A stretch of 64,000 bases of DNA from Motiliproteus sp036960175 (GCA_036960175.1 JBALWH010000019.1:1-64000), one strand, 5' to 3'. Shown: positions 1-9,027, counted from the stretch's first letter. Program-made: numbers and translations. The notes: generated from the letters alone by a model not told the origin.

Positions 1-1020
1 CTGGCGGTCACTCAGCCCAATGCAACCGTGGTTAATCAGAGTACGTTTCCGGTAGGAACGGCAGAGCGTCTGCGTAAGCATATGCAGGACGTTCAGGAGC
101 AGCAGGGGTTATCAGGTCAGGTCCATCTACTGTCTCTTCCCAGCATTCTGCAGGAAGGGGCGGCGATTAGTAACTTTACCCGTCCGCATCGAATTATTGT
201 CGGCGCAGATGACACCGTCGGTTTGCAATTGTTAAAAGATTTGATGCGGCCTTTTAGTCGCAATCATGACCAGCTCATGGTGATGTCCACCAAAGCGGCA
301 GAATTCACCAAGTACGCCATCAATGGCATGCTGGCTACCAAATTAAGTTTTATGAATGAAATGGCCAATCTGGCGGATCAGTTGCAGGTAGATATTGAGC
401 AGGTCAGAAAGGGGGTGGGGTCTGATCCTCGTATCGGTCATGACTATATCTATCCGGGATGTGGTTTTGGTGGTCTGAGTTTTTCTGAGGATTTGATTAC
501 CCTGGCTGAAACCGTTGAACAACAGGTCGAAGATTCATACCTGCTGAAAACAGTACTGGAAACTAACGAGCAGCAAAAAGAAGTGCTGTTCCGCAAACTC
601 TGGCGTCATTGGCAGACTAACCTTCGCGGGAAAACCGTGGCCATCTGGGGCGCATCTTTTAAGCCCAATACCGACAGTATCGATAACGCTCCTTGTCTGC
701 CGCTGATGGAGGCGCTTTGGGCCCAAGGCGTTCACATTAAGCTTTATGATCCCAAAGCGATGCCTCGGGTCGAAGAGTATTTTGGAACCCGTACTGACCT
801 GGAGCTTTGTGCGACGGCCTATGATGCCACCGCTGGCGCTGATGCATTGATGATTGTGACGGAATGGAAAGAATTCTGGAGCCCTGACTTCGAACGACTG
901 GGTGAGCTATTAAATGAGCGGCTGATCTTCGACGGTCGAAATCTGTTTGATCCAGATTATATGAAACAATTGCGATTCAACTACTTTGGTGTAGGTCGTA
1001 ATAGTGATTTTGTTAGATAA
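1..1020 (+). CDS. UDP-glucose 6-dehydrogenase-like protein, 5' end outside window, catalytic cysteine absent
   Basis: The frame is open from base 1, so the N-terminal Rossmann domain lies upstream of the window; the first candidate start inside (GTG at 28) is within a conserved strand. Family features retained are the RPHRIIVG segment, the FTKYAINGM helix (equivalent of the catalytic Lys and Asn) and SFKPNTD of the C-terminal UDP-binding domain. Two key positions are changed relative to the intact ugd at 41912: the GGSCFPKD motif reads GGLSFSED, so the nucleophilic Cys is Ser (codon 478-480) and the following Lys is Glu, and the NPEF glutamate region reads LPSI. Active family members need the Cys for the second oxidation step. 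The reading frame is otherwise intact, so this looks like a diverged paralogue or pseudoenzyme and not an obvious decaying gene. It lies 33 bp upstream of galU, whose product feeds UDP-glucose to dehydrogenases of this family. Confidence 0.85.
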   Translation: MAVTQPNATVVNQSTFPVGTAERLRKHMQDVQEQQGLSGQVHLLSLPSILQEGAAISNFTRPHRIIVGADDTVGLQLLKDLMRPFSRNHDQLMVMSTKAAEFTKYAINGMLATKLSFMNEMANLADQLQVDIEQVRKGVGSDPRIGHDYIYPGCGFGGLSFSEDLITLAETVEQQVEDSYLLKTVLETNEQQKEVLFRKLWRHWQTNLRGKTVAIWGASFKPNTDSIDNAPCLPLMEALWAQGVHIKLYDPKAMPRVEEYFGTRTDLELCATAYDATAGADALMIVTEWKEFWSPDFERLGELLNERLIFDGRNLFDPDYMKQLRFNYFGVGRNSDFVR

Positions 1021-1053
1021 CTCGAGCTTTGAGTTTTGTGTAAGAGATGATTA

Positions 1054-1893
1054 ATGAGTAAAGCAACGATTACTACCTGTGTATTTCCTGTAGCCGGTTT
1101 TGGCAGTCGTTTTCTGCCAGCAACCAAAGCGATCCCGAAAGAGATGTTACCAGTAGTCGACAAGCCGCTTATCCAGTATGGCGTGGAAGAAGCGGTTGCG
1201 GCTGGGTTGAGTCAAGTGTGTTTTATCAATGGCCGTCATAAACAGGCCATCGAGAATCACTTTGATCGTAATTTCGAGCTGGAGCATTCGGTAAAGGGCA
1301 GTAGTAAAGAAAACCTACTTGATGGTATCAACGGTCTGATGGACCATTGTGCTTTTTCCAGTATCCGCCAGCTTGAAGCCAAAGGTCTGGGTCATGCCAT
1401 CGGTTGCTCGCAGCCTGCGGTAGGCGACCAGCCTTTTGCGGTCATATTGCCAGATGACCTCTGTGTTAATACCGCCGGAGATGGGGTCTTGGCGCAGATG
1501 GTGAAACTCTACCAGCAGTATCAATGCAGTATCGTTGCCATCGAAGAAGTGCCCGCTGACCAGGTCAGTAAGTACGGTGTGATCGATGGCGAAGAGATCG
1601 AAGACGGCGTCTATCGAATCCATCATATGGTTGAAAAACCTGATGCAGCCGAAGCCCCAAGTAACCTCGCTATTATCGGTCGTTATATTCTCACGCCTGA
1701 TATTTTCCAGCTAATTGCTGACACTAAGCCTGGCAAGGGCGGGGAAATACAAATAACGGATGCGCTGATGAAGCAGGCTTCAGAAGGTAAAGTTATTGGC
1801 TATAAATTCAAGGGACGGCGTTTCGATTGCGGCAGCGTTCCGGGCTACGTGGACGCAACAAATTTCTGCTTTGAGCAGTTCTATAAATCTTGA
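1054..1893 (+). CDS. galU: UTP--glucose-1-phosphate uridylyltransferase
   Basis: Makes UDP-glucose from UTP and glucose-1-phosphate in the cytoplasm, the precursor of UDP-galactose, UDP-glucuronate and UDP-galacturonate used elsewhere in this window. The 279-residue product has the usual GalU length. The nucleotide-binding signature FPVAGFGSRFLPATKAIPKE sits at residues 11-30, followed by MLPVVDKP; VEKP and the GEIQITDA segment are also typical. ATG at 1054 follows a purine-rich stretch. It lies between the ugd-like gene and rfbBACD, all on the same strand with short gaps, consistent with one nucleotide-sugar operon. Confidence 0.95.
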   Translation: MSKATITTCVFPVAGFGSRFLPATKAIPKEMLPVVDKPLIQYGVEEAVAAGLSQVCFINGRHKQAIENHFDRNFELEHSVKGSSKENLLDGINGLMDHCAFSSIRQLEAKGLGHAIGCSQPAVGDQPFAVILPDDLCVNTAGDGVLAQMVKLYQQYQCSIVAIEEVPADQVSKYGVIDGEEIEDGVYRIHHMVEKPDAAEAPSNLAIIGRYILTPDIFQLIADTKPGKGGEIQITDALMKQASEGKVIGYKFKGRRFDCGSVPGYVDATNFCFEQFYKS

Positions 1894-1951
1894 TTGGTAA
1901 TAAGCACCTGTCTTGCTGTTGATGCGTGACAGGTGGAAAAAGAGAGAGTCT

Positions 1952-3016
1952 ATGAAATTATTGGTTACAGGCGGCGCAGGGTTTATTGGTAGCGCTGTCA
2001 TTCGTTATTTGCTGGAGGATACAGAATGCGAAGTGGTCAATATGGATTCTTTGACCTACGCCGGCAATCTGGAATCCCTAGCTGGTGCTGAGCAGTCTGA
2101 GCGTTATGCATTTGAGCAGGTGGATATTTGCGATGCCATTGAAGTGCAGCGAGTGTTTGATATTCATCAGCCTGATGCGGTAATGCATTTGGCAGCCGAA
2201 TCCCATGTGGATCGTTCTATTGATGGCCCCGGTGCTTTCATCCAGACCAATGTGGTGGGTACCTATAATCTGCTGGATGTCGCTAATAAGTACTGGGCTG
2301 CTCTGGACGAGAATCGAAAGTCTCTATTTCGCTTTCATCACGTATCAACGGATGAAGTCTATGGCGATTTGGAAGATCCTGATGAACTGTTCACCGAAAC
2401 CACCGCCTACGCCCCAAGTTCTCCCTATTCGGCCAGTAAGGCCAGTTCAGACCATCTGGTGCGGGCTTGGAACCGTACTTATGGTTTTCCGGTGCTGATC
2501 ACCAATTGTTCCAATAATTATGGCCCTTATCATTTCCCGGAAAAACTGATTCCTCACGTGATTCTTAATGCCCTTCATGGAAAGGCTCTGCCCATTTACG
2601 GAGACGGCTCTCAGGTACGCGACTGGCTTTATGTTGAGGATCATGCGCGGGCGCTTTACAAGGTGGTTTCTGAAGGCAAGGTTGGAGAAACTTATAATAT
2701 TGGCGGCCATAACGAAAAGACCAATCTGGAAGTTGTCCAGAAGATCTGTGAACTGTTAGAAGAGTTGGTTCCAGATAAACCGGCAGGGGTCGCTCATTAC
2801 CGAGATCTGATTGAATTTGTGAAAGATCGTCCCGGTCATGATCTTCGTTACGCGATTGATGCATCAAAGATTGCAACGGAATTGGATTGGGTTCCTCGGG
2901 AGAGCTTCGAAAGTGGTATTCGTAAAACTCTAGAGTGGTATCTAGCCAATGAGCAATGGTGGCAACGGGTGCTGTCCGGAGAATATTCCCTTAATCGTAT
3001 TGGCGACACAGTATAG
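1952..3016 (+). CDS. rfbB: dTDP-glucose 4,6-dehydratase
   Basis: Second step of dTDP-L-rhamnose synthesis: dTDP-glucose to dTDP-4-keto-6-deoxyglucose, NAD+-dependent extended SDR. ATG 1952 is chosen because it puts the GGAGFIGS dinucleotide motif at residues 7-14, as in the family, and an AGAGAGAG purine run precedes it; an earlier in-frame ATG at 1913 would add 13 unconserved residues. STDEVYG (active-site Thr-Asp-Glu) and YSASK (Tyr-xxx-Lys) are both present. The 354-residue length is normal. The gene is followed after 8 bp by rfbA. Confidence 0.95.
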   Translation: MKLLVTGGAGFIGSAVIRYLLEDTECEVVNMDSLTYAGNLESLAGAEQSERYAFEQVDICDAIEVQRVFDIHQPDAVMHLAAESHVDRSIDGPGAFIQTNVVGTYNLLDVANKYWAALDENRKSLFRFHHVSTDEVYGDLEDPDELFTETTAYAPSSPYSASKASSDHLVRAWNRTYGFPVLITNCSNNYGPYHFPEKLIPHVILNALHGKALPIYGDGSQVRDWLYVEDHARALYKVVSEGKVGETYNIGGHNEKTNLEVVQKICELLEELVPDKPAGVAHYRDLIEFVKDRPGHDLRYAIDASKIATELDWVPRESFESGIRKTLEWYLANEQWWQRVLSGEYSLNRIGDTV

Positions 3017-3024
3017 GAATTATC

Positions 3025-3900
3025 ATGAAAGCTTATAAAGGAATAGTGCTGGCAGGGGGCTCAGGTACTCGTCTGCATCCGATTACCCGGGGCGTGTCTA
3101 AGCAGATGTTGCCGATTTACGATAAGCCGATGATCTATTATCCGCTGTCGGTACTAATGCTGGCGGGTATACAGGATATTCTGATTATCTCCACGCCTGA
3201 AGACCTGCCTGGCTATCAGCGTCTCTTAAGTGATGGCAGTCAGTTTGGGGTGTCAATTACTTACGCTGAGCAGCCTAGTCCCGATGGTTTGGCCCAGGCA
3301 TTTTTGATCGGGGAAGAGTTTATCGGTGATTCACCTGTCTGCTTGGTGCTGGGGGATAATATTTTCTACGGTCAACATTTCTCCGACAAGCTGAAGTCCG
3401 CCGCTAGCCGAGACGCCGGCGCGACCGTATTTGGTTATCACGTCACCGACCCTGAGCGCTTTGGAGTTGTTGATTTTGATCAATCTGGTAAGGCTATCAG
3501 TATCGAAGAAAAGCCGGAGCAGCCGAAATCGAATTACGCCGTCACCGGTCTTTATTTTTACGATAATGATGTAGTAGAAATTGCTAAGGAAGTTAAGCCT
3601 TCGACTCGTGGAGAATTAGAAATTACAGACGTCAATATGGCTTACCTGCAGCGCGGTGATCTGAATGTGGAGTTGTTGGGGCGAGGGTTTGCCTGGCTGG
3701 ATACGGGTACTCATGATTCCCTGCTGGACGCCAGTCAATTTGTAGCGACTGTGGAAAAGCGCCAGGGTCTGAAAGTCGCTTGTCTGGAAGAAATTGGCTA
3801 CCGCAATGGCTGGTTGAATGCGGAGCAGCTAAGGTCCCAAGCACAAGCCTTGGCTAAAACCGGATACGGACAGTATCTGCTGAGATTGTTAGAGGAATAG
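3025..3900 (+). CDS. rfbA: glucose-1-phosphate thymidylyltransferase
   Basis: First step of the dTDP-rhamnose pathway: dTTP plus glucose-1-phosphate gives dTDP-glucose. The product is 291 residues, the usual RfbA length. It carries the LAGGSGTRLHPITRGVSKQM signature at residues 9-28, then PIYDKPMIYYPLS, VLGDNIFYG, and EEKPEQPKSNYAVTGLYFYD. These residues bind the nucleotide and sugar phosphate in the family. Sits 8 bp after rfbB and 5 bp before rfbC, so the four rfb genes are almost certainly cotranscribed. Confidence 0.96.
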   Translation: MKAYKGIVLAGGSGTRLHPITRGVSKQMLPIYDKPMIYYPLSVLMLAGIQDILIISTPEDLPGYQRLLSDGSQFGVSITYAEQPSPDGLAQAFLIGEEFIGDSPVCLVLGDNIFYGQHFSDKLKSAASRDAGATVFGYHVTDPERFGVVDFDQSGKAISIEEKPEQPKSNYAVTGLYFYDNDVVEIAKEVKPSTRGELEITDVNMAYLQRGDLNVELLGRGFAWLDTGTHDSLLDASQFVATVEKRQGLKVACLEEIGYRNGWLNAEQLRSQAQALAKTGYGQYLLRLLEE

Positions 3901-3905
3901 CGTTA

Positions 3906-4454
3906 ATGGAAGTTCGGGATACAGCGGTTGCCGGTGCCAAGATTATCGAGCCTAAAGTCTTTGGCGATGACCGAGGTTTTTTTCTGGAAACTTTTCAAGC
4001 AGAACGCTATGCCCAGCACGGCATAGATCTGCCTTTTGTGCAGGATAACCATTCGAGATCTTCTAAAGGCGTGTTGCGAGGGCTGCATTTTCAGAAGACC
4101 AAACCTCAGGGCAAGCTGGTGCGAGTCGTCAGAGGCGAGGTGTTTGACGTGGCGGTAGATATCCGTCCTGGGTCTGCAACTTTTGGCTGCTGGGAGGGTG
4201 TGGTTCTTTCAGAAGATAACAAAAGGCAGTTTTGGGTGCCACCGGGTTTGGCTCATGGCTTCTTGGTGTTATCCGATACTGCTGACTTCGAATACAAATG
4301 CACTGACTACTATGACCCCTCCGATGAAGGCTGTCTGATCTGGAACGATCCCGAAGTGGCCATCCAGTGGCCATCAAATGATGTGCTGCTGTCTGAAAAA
4401 GATAAGCAGGGATTCACCTTTTCGGCACTGGCTCTGCGAGGTTCTCAGTCTTGA
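3906..4454 (+). CDS. rfbC: dTDP-4-dehydrorhamnose 3,5-epimerase
   Basis: Third pathway step; double epimerisation at C3 and C5 of dTDP-4-keto-6-deoxyglucose. A 182-residue cupin-fold protein with FVQDNHSRSSKGVLRGLHFQ (the HSxS and LRGLH motifs that contain the catalytic His) and the conserved VDIRPGS, VPPGLAHGF and YKCTDYY segments. Length and motif spacing match RfbC. Its stop overlaps the TTG start of rfbD by four bases, indicating translational coupling. Confidence 0.95.
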   Translation: MEVRDTAVAGAKIIEPKVFGDDRGFFLETFQAERYAQHGIDLPFVQDNHSRSSKGVLRGLHFQKTKPQGKLVRVVRGEVFDVAVDIRPGSATFGCWEGVVLSEDNKRQFWVPPGLAHGFLVLSDTADFEYKCTDYYDPSDEGCLIWNDPEVAIQWPSNDVLLSEKDKQGFTFSALALRGSQS

Positions 4455-5320
4455 AAATTCTGCTGACAGGAGCTAATGGCCAGGTTGGGCGCTGTGTCCA
4501 GGACCGGGCTAAAAATTGCGAGTTGTTTGCCTTCACGCGAGAGCAGTTAGATATCACTGATTGTGAACAGCTAGATGACGTCTTTGCCGAGGTCGTTCCT
4601 GATGTGGTGATTAATGCAGCTGCTTATACAGCCGTAGATAAGGCCGAAGAGGAGGTCGACCTTGCCTACGCCATTAATGCGACAGGCCCGGCAAATCTAG
4701 CCAAAATCTGTCAGAGGCAGAATATCCCTTTGCTGCACATATCGACGGACTATGTGTTTGATGGCACTGAGAACACTCCTTATGTACCTGAAGCCGAAAC
4801 TAGCCCTTTGGGTGTTTACGGCGCGAGTAAGTTGGCTGGTGAAGACGCGGTTCGTGCTATTGAAAAGCATATCGTGGTGCGGACCGCCTGGGTGTTTTCT
4901 GAGTACGCTAACAACTTCGTCAAAACCATGCTTCGGTTAGGCAAAGAGCGTGATCAGTTGTCAGTGGTCGAGGATCAAATTGGCTGTCCGACTTACGCTG
5001 GCCATATCGCGGAAATATTATTGGCGTTGGCCAATAAAGTAGTAAACCCTGGCTTTAAGGGTTGGGGTACATACCATTTTTGCGGTGATGAGGTGGTGAG
5101 CTGGTACCAGTTTGCTCAAGCTATTTTTTCTCAAGCGTCCGCGCAGGGGCTGTTACCCAAAGTCCCTGCTATCACCGCTATACCAAGCACGGAATATCCA
5201 ACCCCTGCAGCAAGGCCTGGCTATTCGGTATTGGATAATCAATCGTTATTGGCAGTGTTGGAAACGGCAGTGGAAAGAGATTGGCATAAAGGGTTAAGCA
5301 GCGTGCTGGCAAGGCTTTGA
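4451..5320 (+). CDS. rfbD: dTDP-4-dehydrorhamnose reductase
   Basis: Last step of dTDP-L-rhamnose synthesis, NAD(P)H reduction at C4. The 289-residue SDR has TGANGQVG at residues 6-13, STDYVFDG, YGASKLAGE and VVRTAWVFSEYANNFVKTM, all family hallmarks. TTG at 4451 is the start that places the nucleotide motif correctly; it overlaps the rfbC stop as TTGA. The gene ends the rhamnose operon and is followed immediately by a strong hairpin shared with the convergent yciI. Confidence 0.94.
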   Translation: MKILLTGANGQVGRCVQDRAKNCELFAFTREQLDITDCEQLDDVFAEVVPDVVINAAAYTAVDKAEEEVDLAYAINATGPANLAKICQRQNIPLLHISTDYVFDGTENTPYVPEAETSPLGVYGASKLAGEDAVRAIEKHIVVRTAWVFSEYANNFVKTMLRLGKERDQLSVVEDQIGCPTYAGHIAEILLALANKVVNPGFKGWGTYHFCGDEVVSWYQFAQAIFSQASAQGLLPKVPAITAIPSTEYPTPAARPGYSVLDNQSLLAVLETAVERDWHKGLSSVLARL

Positions 5321-5360
5321 GCTTTAAGCCCGCTCCTCATGTTGTGGAGCGGGCTTAAGC
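5321..5360. terminator. bidirectional hairpin between convergent rfbD and yciI
   Basis: A GC-rich inverted repeat (GCTTTAAGCCCGCTCC paired with GGAGCGGGCTTAAGC, one bulged T, 9-nt loop) starts right after the rfbD stop and ends six bases before the yciI stop. There is no long U tract on either strand, so it may act as a weak intrinsic terminator or an RNA-end stabiliser for both operons. Confidence 0.75.
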
Positions 5361-5366
5361 TGAGTG

Positions 5367-5666
5367 TTAGGGCAGCACTTTCTTATAAGGCTTGACGATC
5401 ACTTTGGCGTACACACCAGCGGCAATGTATGGGTCTTCATCCGCCCAGCTTTGTGCTTCTACCAGAGAATCAAACTCCGCGACTACTAAGCTACCGGTAA
5501 AACCAGCCTCGCCAGGGTCTTCACAGTCTATCGCGGGGTGTGGGCCGGCAATCAATAGGCGTCCCGCTTCTTTAAGCGCAATCAGACGAGCCACGTGATC
5601 GGGCCGCGCTACCAGTCGACTAGCCAGACTGTTTTCAACATCTTCGCTGATAATTGCGTAATACAT
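5367..5666 (-). CDS. yciI: YciI family protein
   Basis: A 99-residue single-domain YciI/YCII protein with a ferredoxin-like fold. The conserved His-Asp pair of the family is in RPDHVARL and the SWADEDPY segment is typical. The biochemical role in bacteria is not settled. It lies 36 bp downstream of yciB on the same strand, a pairing common in gammaproteobacteria, and converges on rfbD. Confidence 0.9.
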   Translation of the reverse strand: MYYAIISEDVENSLASRLVARPDHVARLIALKEAGRLLIAGPHPAIDCEDPGEAGFTGSLVVAEFDSLVEAQSWADEDPYIAAGVYAKVIVKPYKKVLP

Positions 5667-5702
5667 AAAATGCTTCCGTTAGTTTGAGGATGAGTAAAGG
5701 AG

Positions 5703-6284
5703 TTATTCGTTAGCCGACTTTTCTTTGATGGCTTCTTCGCTAGTTTCTTCGCTAGGTTCCTGAATGTGTTTGGTCAGGAAAATCCCCTGCAAGAGAATGA
5801 ATACCAGAGTTAGTCCCAGCATGCCGAACAGTTTGAAATTCACCCAGGCTTCTTCGCTCATGGTGAATGCCACGTACAAATTGAGGGCGCCCATAAGCAC
5901 GAAGAAACCGACCCAGGCCCAGCTCAGTCGGTGCCAGATCGGATCCGGCAGCTCGATATTTGCTTCCATCATGCGTTGCACCAGAGGCTTGGCACCGACG
6001 TATTGGCTGATCAGGAAGGCTGCACCGAATAGCCAGTTGACGACGGTAGGTTTCCATTGGATAAAAGCCTTGTCCTGGAAGATTACCGTTGCTCCCCCCA
6101 GCACAACCACCAGTCCTAGTGTGACTAGTTGCATCTTTTCGATTTTGTGGGTGCGAATCCAGGTATAGCCCATTTGCAAAATAGTGGCAGGAATCAATAC
6201 GGCGGTGGCAACGATAATGTCGCCGGTGTATTTGTAGACGGCAAAGAAGATGGCGATGGGTAGGAAATCGAAAAGCAGTTTCAT
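5703..6284 (-). CDS. yciB: inner membrane septation protein YciB (IspZ family)
   Basis: A 193-residue polytopic membrane protein beginning MKLLFDFLPIAIFF, the diagnostic YciB/IspZ N-terminus. About five hydrophobic segments follow, with QYVGAKPLVQRMM and the W-rich PIWHRLSWAWVGFF region conserved. In E. coli it interacts with cell-division and elongation proteins and supports envelope integrity. The C-terminus has an extra Glu/Lys-rich tail of about 20 residues. It is probably transcribed with yciI from a promoter in the 6285-6410 divergent gap. Confidence 0.93.
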   Translation of the reverse strand: MKLLFDFLPIAIFFAVYKYTGDIIVATAVLIPATILQMGYTWIRTHKIEKMQLVTLGLVVVLGGATVIFQDKAFIQWKPTVVNWLFGAAFLISQYVGAKPLVQRMMEANIELPDPIWHRLSWAWVGFFVLMGALNLYVAFTMSEEAWVNFKLFGMLGLTLVFILLQGIFLTKHIQEPSEETSEEAIKEKSANE

Positions 6285-6413
6285 TATAATGCCCGGTTAT
6301 TGTTTTAGGGTTTGGATTACCAAACATGTCATAGTATATAGACTTAAGTGGCGTTAAAAAAACAGAATTAAAGGAGTGATCGGTATCCCCTTCATTCCAT
6401 CGGAAGTTCGATG

Positions 6414-7244
6414 ATGGCAAAAGTAGATTTACATACCCATACCCTGGCCTCTGATGGCGCGCTAACCCCCGCTGCGCTGGTGGAACGGGCCCATGCGCAG
6501 GGTGTTCAATGTCTGGCGGTGACTGATCATGATACCTGTGCAGGGCTGAAAGAAGCAGCGCAAGCCTGTGCCGAATTAGGCATCCGCTTTATCCCCGGAA
6601 TAGAACTATCGACGCAATGGGATGGTGTCGGTATTCATGTGGTTGGGCTGAATATCAATGCTGCTTCTGAGGCAATGTTGGAGGCTGTAGATTTTCAGAC
6701 CCGGGCTCGTTCGCAAAGGGCTGAAGAGATTGGTGAGAGGCTGACAAAGCGCAAAATGCCGGGTGTTTACGAAAAGGCATTAGAAATCGCAGATTACGCC
6801 CAGATCGGCCGCCCTCATTTTGCCAAAGCGATGGTCAAGATGGGCTATGTGGTGTCCGAGCAAGATGCCTTTAGCCGCTATCTTGGCTCTGGAAAAATTG
6901 GCGATATTAAATGCCACTGGCCAGCCTTGGATCAGGTTGTTGAATGGATTCGTGGCTCTGGGGGCACAGCTGTGCTGGCTCATCCCGGTAAGTATGATAT
7001 GACCTGGGCAAAGCTTCGTCGTTTCCTTGATGTGTTTGTAGCGGCGGGTGGTGAGGCGATGGAAATAAGCTACGGCAGCGAAAACACGGATCGCCTGATG
7101 CAGCTCTGCAAGATGGCCAATCAGCATCATCTCAAGGCCTCGGTCGGTAGTGATTTTCACAGCCCTAAATATCATTGGACTGAAGTGGGGAAAATCCCGC
7201 TCATTCGTGGTGACTATGACCCGGTCTGGGCAGGCTGGATTTAG
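6414..7244 (+). CDS. rnm: PHP-domain 5'-3' exoribonuclease / nucleoside bisphosphate phosphatase
   Basis: YciV/Rnm (RNase AM) type metal-dependent phosphoesterase; the E. coli protein trims 5' ends of rRNA and hydrolyses 3',5'-bisphosphates. The PHP metal ligands are visible: DLHTHTLASDG near the start, TDHDT, GIELS, GRPHFA, LAHPGKY and SDFHSP. Length 276 residues is normal. ATG 6414 is preferred to the adjacent ATG 6411 because GGAAG at 6402-6406 is then seven bases upstream. It is divergent from yciB. Confidence 0.92.
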   Translation: MAKVDLHTHTLASDGALTPAALVERAHAQGVQCLAVTDHDTCAGLKEAAQACAELGIRFIPGIELSTQWDGVGIHVVGLNINAASEAMLEAVDFQTRARSQRAEEIGERLTKRKMPGVYEKALEIADYAQIGRPHFAKAMVKMGYVVSEQDAFSRYLGSGKIGDIKCHWPALDQVVEWIRGSGGTAVLAHPGKYDMTWAKLRRFLDVFVAAGGEAMEISYGSENTDRLMQLCKMANQHHLKASVGSDFHSPKYHWTEVGKIPLIRGDYDPVWAGWI

Positions 7245-7288
7245 TAGGTACAATTTTAGATACTGAATAACAGGGAGTTCTGCATAAG

Positions 7289-8308
7289 ATGGCAATTTTG
7301 GTAACGGGTGGCGCGGGTTATATTGGTAGTCATTCCTGTGTGCAGCTGTTGGAAGCGGGCTACGAGATTGTAGTGCTGGATAATCTGAGTAATAGCAGCA
7401 TTATTGCATTGGAGCGTGTCGAAAAGATCACCGCCAAGCGCGTTGCTTTTGTGGAAGGGGATATTCGCGATAGAGCATGTCTCGATCGGCTTTTCAGTAA
7501 CCATGATATTGATTCGGTTGTTCATTTTGCAGGACTGAAGGCGGTGGGTGAGTCTTGTGAAATGCCGCTGCATTATTACGACAATAATATTTCTGGCACC
7601 GTCATCTTATGCCAGGCGATGCAGGAAGCGCAGGTAAAAACCTTGGTTTTCAGCTCATCCGCTACCGTCTATGGCGAGCCTCAGACGGTTCCGATCAAGG
7701 AAGATTTTCCAACCAGTGCGACCAACCCTTATGGCCGCTCTAAATTGATGATCGAAGAGATTCTCCAGGATCTTTACGCCTCCGATAATTCCTGGCGTAT
7801 TGCCTTGTTACGGTACTTTAATCCAGTCGGCGCGCACGCCTCCGGATTGATCGGCGAGGATCCTAATGGTATCCCCAACAACCTGCTGCCCTATATTGCC
7901 CAAGTAGCTATTGGCCGCCTGGAAAAACTATCAATATTTGGCGGTGATTATCCCACTGAGGATGGTACTGGTGTCCGTGATTATATTCATGTGCTTGATT
8001 TGGCTGACGGTCATTTGAAAGCGCTTGAAGCGTTGCAGAAATCTTCAGGCGTGATTACCTGTAATCTGGGCACAGGTCAGGGCTACAGTGTCCTTGAAAT
8101 GGTTAAGGCTTTCGAAAAAGCGTCTGCAAAAGGTGTTGCTTACCATATTGTTGATCGTCGCCCCGGCGACATCCCTACCTGCTATGCAGACCCTTTTTAT
8201 GCCGAGCAAACATTGGGTTGGCGAGCAAGCCGTGATCTTGATCAGATGATGATCGATTCCTGGCGCTGGCAATCCCGAAACCCACACGGATATGATGGTG
8301 ACTCTTGA
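7289..8308 (+). CDS. galE: UDP-glucose 4-epimerase
   Basis: Interconverts UDP-glucose and UDP-galactose, supplying galactose to the polysaccharide. The 339-residue extended SDR has GGAGYIGSH at residues 7-15, SSSATVYG, YGRSKLMIEEIL with the catalytic Tyr-Lys, LRYFNPVGAH and GVRDYIHVLDLADGH, all diagnostic of GalE. It sits between rnm and yciO, which are usually adjacent in related genomes, so galE may be an insertion into this core pair. Confidence 0.95.
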   Translation: MAILVTGGAGYIGSHSCVQLLEAGYEIVVLDNLSNSSIIALERVEKITAKRVAFVEGDIRDRACLDRLFSNHDIDSVVHFAGLKAVGESCEMPLHYYDNNISGTVILCQAMQEAQVKTLVFSSSATVYGEPQTVPIKEDFPTSATNPYGRSKLMIEEILQDLYASDNSWRIALLRYFNPVGAHASGLIGEDPNGIPNNLLPYIAQVAIGRLEKLSIFGGDYPTEDGTGVRDYIHVLDLADGHLKALEALQKSSGVITCNLGTGQGYSVLEMVKAFEKASAKGVAYHIVDRRPGDIPTCYADPFYAEQTLGWRASRDLDQMMIDSWRWQSRNPHGYDGDS

Positions 8309-8319
8309 TGGAATAAGAG

Positions 8320-8325
8320 TATAAT
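8320..8325 (+). promoter_or_regulatory. possible -10 box upstream of yciO
   Basis: A perfect TATAAT lies in the 70-bp galE-yciO gap, about 54 bp before the yciO start. No good -35 is visible at 17 bp, so support is only partial. Confidence 0.25.
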
Positions 8326-8378
8326 TCCGGGCCTTTCAGGCATTCGAAATAGTCTGAGCTTTAGACAGGGAACCAGCA

Positions 8379-9002
8379 GTGAGTCAGTTTTTCCAGATCC
8401 ATCCGGATAATCCGCAGGCGCGTTTGATTAAGCAAGCCGTTGAGATCATCAGGCAAGGCGGGGTAGTGGTATATCCTACCGATTGCGCTTATGCCTTGGG
8501 TTGCCATATCGGCGATAAGACAGCGCTGGAGCGGATTAAACAAATTCGTAAGTTAGACGATAAGCACAACTTCACCCTGGTGTGTCGTGATCTATCTGAG
8601 CTTGCCGTTTATGCCAAGGTAGACAACAGCGCGTACCGCCTACTCAAACACAACACTCCCGGTGCTTACACCTTTATTCTTAAAGGCACTTCAGAAGTCC
8701 CCCGTCGTTTAATGCATGCCAAGCGTCGTGAAATCGGAATTCGCGTGCCGGATAACAATATCGCTTTGGCAATAATGGAAGAGTTGGGTGAGCCGATCAT
8801 GAGTGCCTCTCTTATCCTTCCAGGTGAAACAGAGCCGCTAACCGATCCTTATGATATTCGCGATAGCCTTCAGCATCAGGTTGATCTAGTTATTGATGGC
8901 GGTTATTGCGGCATGGAAGCGACCACTGTGATCAATATGGTGGAAGGTGATCCAGTGGTTGTGCGTGAAGGGGCTGGTGATGCCTCACCGTTTCAAGGTT
9001 AA
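8379..9002 (+). CDS. yciO: Sua5/YciO/YrdC family protein (YciO type)
   Basis: A 207-residue YrdC-fold protein. YPTDCAYALGCHIGDK, KQIRKLDDKHNFTLVCRD and the PGAYTFILKGT segment match YciO more closely than TsaC/YrdC. The family binds double-stranded RNA and TsaC makes threonylcarbamoyl-AMP; the cellular role of YciO is less certain. GTG 8379 is used, with AGGG at 8367-8370 upstream. It is the last core gene before the polysaccharide region; rluB, often nearby in related genomes, is found 45 kb downstream. Confidence 0.9.
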   Translation: MSQFFQIHPDNPQARLIKQAVEIIRQGGVVVYPTDCAYALGCHIGDKTALERIKQIRKLDDKHNFTLVCRDLSELAVYAKVDNSAYRLLKHNTPGAYTFILKGTSEVPRRLMHAKRREIGIRVPDNNIALAIMEELGEPIMSASLILPGETEPLTDPYDIRDSLQHQVDLVIDGGYCGMEATTVINMVEGDPVVVREGAGDASPFQG

Positions 9003-9027
9003 TTGAGAGTTTCAGAGGGAAGTATTA

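Noticed and set aside
5752..6420. 222-codon minus-strand frame overlapping yciB
   Set aside because: It is the shifted frame of yciB, rich in His/Arg/Cys with no family features, while yciB itself is clearly conserved.
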